Assembly (NCBI GenBank): GCA_041694255.1
Contig: JASMTN010000005.1
Span: forward strand, 1-36,895
Direction: 5' to 3'
Source of the DNA: S009-33 sp041694255
GTDB taxonomy: Bacteria > Patescibacteriota > Gracilibacteria > Absconditabacterales > Absconditicoccaceae
Length of the DNA: 36,895 bases
In this document: piece by piece, positions 29,635 through 36,895 of the stretch
Layout of the letters: the number at the start of each line of letters is the position of its first letter
Position numbering within the stretch: position 1 is the stretch's first letter
Made by a program: the position numbers and the translations under genes
Notes under the pieces: model-generated
The model's input: only the letters and a program-made list of their open reading frames with translations
Database searches by the model: none
Told to the model about the DNA's origin: nothing

Positions 29635-30090
29635 ATGAATTTTGAAAGAATAAAGCAACTTGCTGCTTTGAATAATTTAAAAATATGGGATGTAAAACCA
29701 TGACAAGAAGTAGAAGTTCATGAGAGAATAAAAGAATGAAAAAATGAAAGAATTTGGAGATTCAAATGATTGATAATAAAAGTAAATAAGAAAAACTCTC
29801 ATGATGGTACTTTTGTTGTAAGAGGTAAAGTACTTTGAATTACTGTTGAAAAAATATACCCTATGAGTACAAATATAATTGAGAAAATAGTATTATTAGA
29901 TGAAAAGAAAATAAGAAGATCTAAATTATATTTTATAAGAGAAAAAATAGGTAAAGGTGCTAGATTGAAAAGTTTGTTAGTTTGAGATAAAGCTAATAAA
30001 AGATGAGTTGAAATAGAAAAAATTGATATAAATGCAAATTTACCAAAAGAAGAAAAAGTTGAAGAAAATAAAGAAGAGGTTAAAGAGTAA
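29635..30090 (+). CDS. rplS: 50S ribosomal protein L19
   Basis: A 151-residue protein, ATG 29635-29637, TAA 30088-30090. Core L19 features: VKPGQEVEVHERIKEGKNER, the FKGLIIKVNKK strand, TFVVRGKVLGITVEKIYPM, STNIIEKI, KKIRRSKLYFIREKIGKGAR. L19 lies at the 30S-50S interface. The N-terminal about 20 residues are longer than usual and the C-terminus carries a glutamate/lysine tail (NLPKEEKVEENKEEVKE). Pairing with rpsL/rpsG instead of rpsP-rimM-trmD is an unusual gene order. Confidence 0.95.
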
Positions 30091-30119
30091 TAATTTTACA
30101 TATTTTTTAAAATGTTAAA

Positions 30120-30737
30120 ATGGAATTAAAAGTTAGTAAAAGACAACCAGGTAAGGTTAAAAATATACTACTAGAGAAAAAAGTTCCTGGTATAGTATAT
30201 AGTAAACATATCAAAGAACCTATAATGGTTCAATTTGATAAGGTTGAATTCTTAAAATTATATAAAGAAGCTGGATCTAGTACTGTAATAACTCTAAAAT
30301 GAGATGGTATAGAACAAATGGCTCTTATATATGATTTACAGTTAGATCCAGTTAAAGACTTCTTAATACATGTAGATTTCTTAGCTGTTAAAAAATGAGA
30401 AAAGGTAAAAGCAGAAGTTCCAGTTATAGTAGAATGAGAAGAAGTTCTTAAAAAGGTTTGACTAAAAGCAAATCTTATAACTGATTATATAGAAGTTGAA
30501 GCTATACCTTCTAAATTGCCTCATGATATAAAGGTTGATGTTAGTAAGTTAGAAGATGGACAAAATATGCATGTAGAAGATCTTGATTTATGAGATGATA
30601 TAGAAATCATCAATGATAAAGAAGATGTTATTCTAGTTATATATAATCCAGAAGAAGATGCAGAAAAACAAGAAGAAAAAGATGCAGCTAAAGAAGAAGA
30701 AATAGAGAAAGCACAAGAAGAAAATAAAGATGAGTAA
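30120..30737 (+). CDS. rplY: 50S ribosomal protein L25 (Ctc/TL5 form)
   Basis: A 205-residue protein, ATG 30120-30122, TAA 30735-30737. The N-terminal 5S rRNA-binding domain has KVSKRQPGKVKNILLEKKVP, GIVYSKHIKEPIMVQF; the C-terminal beta domain of the TL5/Ctc type has LIHVDFLAVKKGEKVKAEVP, LPHDIKVDVSKLEDGQNMHV. The last 25 residues are an acidic Glu/Lys tail. An ATG at 30112 is out of frame. Last gene of the operon, followed directly by a terminator. Confidence 0.95.
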
Positions 30738-30746
30738 TTATAAATT

Positions 30747-30782
30747 AAAAACTATGGACAAACAATATCCATAGTTTTTTTT
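30747..30782. terminator. Bidirectional terminator between rplY and dprA
   Basis: AAAACTATGGA (30748-30758) pairs with TCCATAGTTTT (30768-30778) around a 9-base loop and is followed by T on both strands (30775-30782 on plus; the A-run at 30747-30750 on minus). It lies just after the rplY stop and overlaps the dprA stop (30781-30783), so it serves both convergent genes. Confidence 0.88.
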
Positions 30783-31749
30783 AATATAGAAAATATCTTT
30801 CTCCATCAAATGAAATAATTCATTCAAGTTCAAGCATAGATAGTATATTAAGTATATCATCTGTGCTTTTTTTTGTATGAAAACATATAGTTTCTAAAGT
30901 ATCATAACCTTCTTTTATACTCTTGCATACTAACTGCTCTTTTTCTGATAATTTACTAAAATTACTTTCTTTTTTATGTAGATTATACTCTTTTTTTAAA
31001 TTTTCTATAAATACATCCATATCATATATTCATTTAATTTTATTATCAGCTATTAGTTTATTTGTTCATTTTCACATATCATCTTGTATAGAAGATAAAC
31101 AACTATATACAGGATTATCAAATTTTATAGCTTCTTCAACTGTTATTAAACTTCAAGATTTTTCTCTTGCTTGAGGTACAAACAAAAGGTCAGAAACTCA
31201 TGCTATTATCTTATTTCTTACAGGGAAAGTCCAGTGTGTTCCATGTTGTTTTAAAGGAAACTGAGATAATATAAGTCAATTATTGTCTTTTATATCTTGT
31301 ATAAGATATCTTTCTTTTCCATTTAATGCCTTAGCAATACCAAATCATAAAACTCATATAGTTGGTATGTTATATTTTAATGCAAGTTTATGTGCATACT
31401 GGTCAGTACCTTCTGCAAGTCAAGATATGATAGCTACATTAGAAGAAAGATGTTGAAATAAATAATCTAAGTAAGATCTTATAAAATCAGTTATCTTTCT
31501 TGGTCATACTATTCAAATAATTTTTTTATCTTCAAGTAAGGAATAATCTCACATATAGTACACAATATAAGGAATAGGCTTTGTCTTTTTTAAAAAAACT
31601 TCATCGCCTACTAAAGATTTAATATTATATTTATTACAATAATGTAAAAAACTTTTTTCTTTTACTTTATCTAATATTATTTTTTCTTTTTTTTTAATTT
31701 GTGAAATAGATATATCTTCTATGCTATATAATATTGCTTTTTTATTCAT
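30781..31749 (-). CDS. dprA: DNA processing protein DprA
   Basis: A 322-residue protein, ATG 31747-31749, TAA 30781-30783. The Rossmann-like core shows KIIGIVGPRKITDFIRSYL, VAIISGLAEGTDQYAHKLAL, IGVLGFGIAKALN, PVRNKIIAGVSDLLFVPQAR and KSGSLITVEEAIKF, all DprA signatures, followed by a winged-helix-like C-terminal domain (LETICFHTKKSTDDILNILS). DprA protects incoming single-stranded DNA and loads RecA during natural transformation. It is the clearest competence gene here, on the strand opposite the ribosomal operon. The N-terminal 60 residues are diverged. Confidence 0.93.
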
Positions 31750-31773
31750 AACAAATATTTTTAAACAGTCAAA

Positions 31774-33351
31774 TTAAGATACTATTTTATATATTTTTTC
31801 TATATCTAAAGAAATTTTTTCATCAATAAATCATAAATAATCATTTTCTTTTTTTTCTCTATTATTAGAGTCAAGACTATATAATTTTTTAATAAAATTT
31901 AGTTCATTTTTTAAAGAGTTAAGAAATCATGAAAATCATAAATTATCTATGTTTATACATAACTTATCTCATTTCCACATGACAAGATTATTTCTAAATA
32001 AATGATAAAGTATTACTTTTGTTAAAATTACATATTTTTGGAAAGGAGCTTTTTCTTTTCTTTGTATTGTTCTTATACTATCCATTATAGTAAACTCTAC
32101 AATTTTTCTAATATCATTATGTGAATATTCTTTTTCAAAGTTTTCATCATAAATTTTTAAGTAATAAAATAATGTAGCTTTAAGTTCTTCAAGTTGAGAG
32201 CTAGGATGTCATTTAATAAATAGACTATGTCAATACTCATGATAAGAAACTTCCTTAATTAATTCTTTTTTTAAGATACTTTTATTATAATTAAAATCCT
32301 TTCATAGTAGTGAATACATTCATTTTTCTGAATTATCTATAACAGCTTCCATACTAGCAAGTTTTAATATAATAGCATTTCATTCTTTTTTTGAAAGATC
32401 AATATCATTTGGGAATGCTTTTCATATAAATCATGAAAAAACTGCATCTCATCACTCTAAAATTGGCTCTACAAAATTTAAAATAACTTTATCCATATCA
32501 TATCAAGAATCAAAATACTTTTCTGAAAAATTTGAATAGCTATTACTATCAGTATCTATATTTATATCTTTTAATAGTATTATTATCTCAGGCTCTACAC
32601 ATCTTTCAGAAAGTATATAATCTTCCATTGGGGCTATAAAACCTAAAGAGCTATTTTTATCTTTCCAAGAATTCATTTCAAGCACTTCAGCATCAACCCA
32701 ATCTTGATATGATGTGTTTTTATTATCTAAAAAGTTTTTTATTAATAATAAATATTTTCTAATATTATCATTATTAATTTTATTAAAATAAGATTGATTT
32801 ATATTTGAATATCATAAAACATCTGAATAAGAAACATATTCTCACTCTTTTATTGCTCCATAAGAAAGTTGTTTAGGCTTTGCTGGTAAATTATTTGTTT
32901 TAGAATGATCTTTAGCCAGCTTCTCATACTCTAAAAATACATCAGTAAAATATCATAATATTCATGATTTGATAACATTTTCTATATCTTCAATTTGTTC
33001 AATAGAAAGTAATTTATCTAATTTTCATAATTTTATCAAAAAAAGTAGTATATTATTATAAATTTTATTTTTTTTCAATATCAATTTTGTAAGTTCTTTA
33101 GCTTGTTTTTCATCACCATTAAAATTATCTTTATTTGAAACAACAAAAGATCTAACAAAAGAGTCACCTTTTCATTCAAGATCTTTTGAAAAGATATTTG
33201 TTATAATTTTGTTAATATCCTCCTTAAAAGCTATAAATTCAAAAAAATCTTCAGGCTTTTTTAGTTCCTCTAGTTTTTCTTGAACTGTTAATATAAAATT
33301 ATTTTCATTTAACTTGTTATTATCAATTTCATTATTAATTAATTGTTCCAT
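31774..33351 (-). CDS. M49-like (DPP III-type) zinc metallopeptidase homologue
   Basis: A 525-residue protein, ATG 33349-33351, TAA 31774-31776. Residues 367-392 contain EVSYHEYGHSLF, with H371-E372-Y-G-H375, and then QLEELKATLFYYL with E388/E389; the HExGH plus EE(L/A)KA pair resembles the zinc-binding motifs of bacterial dipeptidyl-peptidase III-like proteins. No signal peptide, so it should be cytoplasmic. The glycine of HEYGH is TGA-encoded. The N-terminal half is not recognisable. Family link is moderate; the presence of a zincin-type site is fairly sure. dprA starts 24 bases downstream on the same strand. Confidence 0.72.
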
Positions 33352-33420
33352 ATTAAATATAATAAATATAATAAATAATTAAATTAAATATATGTTTTTA
33401 GTATATATTTTCAATAGTAC

Positions 33421-34761
33421 TTACATAAAATACTTTTTATAGATAATCCTGTATAAGAAAAGGTATAAACCTAGATATAAAAGTATAATTCAAGATATTA
33501 AGTATATGTTTAATCAAATTTGTAATAGAAAATATATATTTAAGAAAACTCATAAAAAATTTATAATACTCCAAGTTACATAATCTAATGCTCCAAGTAT
33601 ATCATTTTTCTTTCATATAAATATCATAATAATTGTAGTAAGCAAGTTCCAAGCAATTCATCATATTGCTATGTATAGGTAGTTTTTTCACATAAAGTCT
33701 ATTATTGTAAAGTAAGTAACAAAATTTAGTATGAAAAATGCAAATATCCTTTGGACAAATACAAACCATCTAAGGTGTTTAAACAATAAGAAATTTATAA
33801 AAAATACTATTCATCAAGACCAATATATAATCTCATTGTAAAGCCCATTTCATCATCAAAGATTTTGAAAGAAAAACCATGTTGCAAACAGTACAGGTAT
33901 AGAGTTCGTAAGAGCAAATATAATCTTTACAGTATCAGGAGCTTTTAAAAAGAAGTTTATAATTATATCATAATAATCTTTATTAAAATTTTTATAGTAT
34001 ATCTCATCTTTTTTATCTAGTTTTATATCTGAATATCAAAAAACATTGATCTCATGCTGTCTTTTTTGTATGTTATCTTTTATATTATGATATCTATTAT
34101 AGTTTTTTTCAATATATACAACATAAAGTAAGATAGCCAATACTATAAGTTGTATTATCAAAGATAAGGTATTTGAAGATATATCTAGTGTGTTTTTAAT
34201 AATCAAGAATATAGATATAATGAAAGATAAAAATATCATATAAAGTATAAACCTATCATACACTCACTTTCTTACAAAGTATATAAGATGTCCAACAACA
34301 GATATAGACAGTATAAAAGATATAAAATATTCAAAGATTTTAAAATCTCATAGAAGGTAGTACATATAAGAAAAAATCACAAAAAATCCAAAATAAGAAA
34401 CTTTTAGTATATTTTTCTTATCAAACAAACAACTAAATAAATATAAAGCTATTGAAATTCAAAGTACAAAAAGCAAAGATTGTATATCAGATATCATTCA
34501 TACACCATGATGCTGTTGTAGAAAATAATTGATTATAAGGTATATTCATGATATGATAATAAGAAAATTTATATACATAATGTACTCAAGGAAAAACTTT
34601 TTAATAAAAAATTTAAGGCTTTTTTGTCATGTATCAGAAAACAATGCTAGCAAAACCATGATAGAAAGTATAACTCAAACCAGGTAGTTTCAATATATAA
34701 AATCTATACTATAAAAAAAATATATAAACACCAAATTAACTAAAAGTAAGATAGCAAACAT
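33421..34761 (-). CDS. Polytopic membrane protein of unknown function
   Basis: A 446-residue protein, ATG 34759-34761 (an in-frame stop lies at 34780-34782), TAA 33421-33423. About eleven hydrophobic segments are separated by one large polar loop near residues 200-250 (YIEKNYNRYHNIKDNIQKRQ, HEINVFGYSDIKLDKKDEIY). I see no transporter or enzyme signature. The downstream order after a DUF4012-like gene, with a 68-base gap, hints at an envelope role. Many of its glycines are TGA codons; translated under the standard code only fragments would appear. Confidence 0.75.
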
Positions 34762-34829
34762 ATATATTTTATATGAAAATTAAAAATCTACCTTCTTTTT
34801 AACAAAAATAACCTGAAAAACAAGATTTT

Positions 34830-36230
34830 TTACTCACACTCTATAACATAAATATTATCAGTTTTACTTTTTTGCTTACAATATTCAGGAAGTATCAAAG
34901 TTTGTTTGTATATCATGTTTGTATCATAAAGGTAAGAATCCTTTTTTATGTTATGTTGTTTTAGAAAATCATAATAAGCTTGTTCATTATTTAACACATT
35001 TATATATTTTAGTATGTGTTTTCAGCTTGAAAGTTTAAGTTCTTTAGGGTTTATATATACTTTATCATCAAGTATGATTATATGATCTACAAATTTTGAT
35101 ATCTTATTGAATCATATATTATAGAAAAAAAGATAAGCATAAGATGGTTTTTTATAGTATATAAGATTTGATTGTTTAAGATGATTTTCAAAGTTTTTAG
35201 AAATTCAAGGAAGATAAACTCTTATTTTTCATTCTTTAAGTATATTTTTATAGTTTTTTATAAATTTTAAAGCAAGGTCTTTTTTATCAAAAGAATTTAT
35301 ATACTCAAGATAATCTTGTTTAGCTCATCATATTCATTTTATACTTTTATCATCTTCATATTCTCAACTAGATTCACTCAATGCATTTAGCACTTCCATC
35401 TTCCGTATCTTTTCTTTTCAATTTGGAAATAAGTTTTCAAGCACACTACTTTTTAAGAATATTACTCAAGATATCTTATCATCAAAAACTTGGTTATAGT
35501 GTCTTATTATACTTTCACCATTAAGTTTTGTAAATCAGAAAATGTTTGAAGTTAGAAAAGTTGTCTTTGACCATAATGCATTGTAAGGTTCTATATCATT
35601 TTTTAATGAAAGGTCTTTTTTGTTTTTACAGTTTTCAAACCAATTTTCTCAAGAAGTTCCACAATATTTCCATAGAAGATAATAAGAATCATATACTTTA
35701 AAATCTACAAGATGTCATCATGAAAAAGATACTTTTGCAAAACTTCAGAAAAATCAACTATCAGGTCTTTCTTCTCAGATATTTTCAAATATTATAAGAT
35801 AATTTTTCTTCTCATTTTTTCATAAAAGTTTAAATATATCTTGCTTGTAAGGTTTAAATTGATTGTAAATATAGCTTATATCTTGTTTGTAAGCACCATA
35901 TCATAATATACTTAGGAAAACTTGCATATTATCTTCTAAAAAAGAAAAAGCTATATCATTGTCTTTAAGTATATTTTCACCATTTTTATAGTCTTTTATT
36001 ATCTTTCAAATCTGAGATGAGATATTGTTTTTAAAAGTAAATTCTAGAGAGTTTATATCTTCTACTTTTTTTACAAAATCTTGTTTATCAGCATGCACAG
36101 TATCATTTACAATAGAAAAAAAAGAAAGGAAGCTTATAAATATTATAAGTAAAAAACTCCCTTTCCAAGTATTTAAGAAAATTGCTTTTTTATTATATTT
36201 GCTAGTATTCTCAAATCACCATTGTTGCAT
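34830..36230 (-). CDS. DUF4012-like membrane-anchored envelope protein
   Basis: A 466-residue protein, ATG 36228-36230, TAA 34830-34832. A transmembrane anchor spans about residues 24-42 (GSFLLIIFISFLSFFSIV). Residues 143-165 contain YLIIFENIGEERPDSGFFGS and then FAKVSF, which matches the N-E-x-R-P-x-G-G-F-x-G-S core of DUF4012, a family common in Patescibacteria and Gram-positive envelopes, with unknown function. Long, lysine-rich extracytoplasmic remainder (KNFENHLKQSNLIYYKKPSY). It is followed by the membrane-protein gene on the same strand and preceded by the repeat-rich 248-base gap. Confidence 0.75.
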
Positions 36231-36478
36231 ATGAAGATGAAAGATTAAAGATAAAAATTATGTCATTTCAACTGGAGTAAAACAAAGTGGAGAAATCTAT
36301 TTAGGAGCAAGTTGAAAGAATGTCATTTCGACCGTAGTGAAATGAAGTGGAGAAATCTACTTAACAATAATGGAAATCTCTCAGTAAAACCTCTTGAATG
36401 GACTCAAGATGATAAAATACTTTTGTACCACTAGTATAAATTAGCACTCTCTTGTATCTTGCAACTTGATACTTGTAA
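36231..36478. repeat. Repeat-rich 248-base intergenic region
   Basis: No gene is visible. It contains two direct copies of a 40-base unit (36261-36300 and 36321-36360, 33 of 40 identical by eye), each starting TGTCATTTC and ending GTGGAGAAATCTA. An inverted, longer relative follows at 36372-36423 (GGAAATCTCTC ... CAAGATGATAAAATACTTTTG), whose tail matches the one after the 27537 copy. At the right end (36441-36485) is a run built from CTTGTATCTTGCAACTTG and ACTTGTAACT, running into the next stop codon. Confidence 0.75.
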
Positions 36479-36895
36479 CTATTGCTTATACTTTAATAAA
36501 CCATTATGTATCATAACTATATAATATGATCTTTTATCATTTGATAATGAAGAAGAAAGTATATCTATCTTTTCAAAAGCATTGTCTATCTTATCTTCAA
36601 ATTTATTTGCTTTACCTTTTTCTTCATATTGATCATAATATTTTATAAGTATATTATTTACTGTATCTGATAGATCTCCATATTGATAATAGTATCTTAT
36701 AGCTCATACTTCATACAGTTTATCTAAGTTTTCTTGTAATTGTAATTTCAATCTTATATTTTCAACTTTATCATTAAAGTTTTCATAATCTTCAAGTACT
36801 TCAAGATCTTCTTTAATATCTTCTATCTTTTGTTTATTGTTTCAAATTTCAAAGTTTTCAACTGTTTGCTCTATACTATCAAGTTGATTTATAAC
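36479..36895 (-). CDS. Coiled-coil protein, C-terminal part (start beyond the window)
   Basis: An open frame of 138 visible residues from the right edge to TAG 36479-36481; the N-terminus is outside the window. The visible part is almost entirely charged heptad-like sequence (INQLDSIEQTVENFEIGNNK, KIEDIKEDLEVLEDYENFND) and ends in SYYIVMIHNGLLKYKQ. It predicts a long coiled coil and no catalytic motif. It may belong with the DUF4012-like and membrane-protein genes downstream, but function cannot be judged from this fragment. Confidence 0.65.

Noticed and set aside
1..36895. CRISPR array, insertion sequence or prophage
   Set aside because: No regularly spaced direct repeats with unique spacers, no transposase or integrase motif, and no phage structural gene were seen.

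Overview
The window reads as one dense stretch of a Patescibacteria (CPR) chromosome of the Gracilibacteria/Absconditabacteria type. It is very AT-rich. The decisive observation is that almost every gene is interrupted by in-frame TGA under the standard code but reads as one continuous, recognisable protein when TGA is glycine (translation table 25, stops TAA and TAG only). Ribosomal proteins S12, S7, L19, L25 and the GTPase Obg place these TGA codons exactly at conserved glycines. All coordinates below use that code. I see about 31 protein genes, two tRNAs, no gene-free stretch over 300 bases, and no CRISPR array or insertion sequence.

Layout. 1-6782 (minus) is a type I restriction locus: hsdR, an NYN-family RNase-like gene, a 96-residue unknown, a 698-residue reverse transcriptase with a possible HEPN-type RNase motif near its C-terminus, then hsdS running off the left edge. 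This is the accessory, defence-like part and the most interesting piece. 6874-9576 (minus) holds a DUF1624-like membrane protein, obg, and a short encapsulated-ferritin-like gene. 9640-12741 is a very large VirB4/TraC/HerA-like ATPase, followed by corA and a gene with a HEPN-like motif (13751-14428). 14509-15681 (plus) is a YidD-Fmt fusion.

15769-22731 and the tRNA/rpmF block up to 23941 are minus-strand housekeeping: a type IV pilin-like protein, thiI, a small membrane protein, greA, trhP, secF, rnc, nusB, rpmF, tRNA-Trp, tRNA-Lys and a hypothetical gene. 24051-25409 (plus) encodes a secreted protein whose stop overlaps that of a convergent Na+/H+ antiporter (25406-27505). 28224-30737 (plus) is a ribosomal operon: rpsL, rpsG, two tiny basic proteins, rplS, rplY. 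It ends at a terminator shared with convergent dprA. 31774-36895 (minus) carries an M49-like metallopeptidase, a polytopic membrane protein, a DUF4012-like envelope protein and a partial coiled-coil protein.

How it fits together. Information processing (ribosomal proteins, RNase III, NusB, GreA, tRNA modification by ThiI and TrhP, initiator formylation by Fmt) and membrane biogenesis (SecF, YidD) dominate. A pilin-like protein, a VirB4-like ATPase and DprA are compatible with DNA uptake or a host-attachment pilus, as is known for episymbiotic Patescibacteria. Promoters of the form TTGAAA, 16-base spacer, TA-rich hexamer recur, starts mostly lack a Shine-Dalgarno sequence, and short intergenic repeats (an AGATCTCT/ATGACA inverted family) mark several gene ends.
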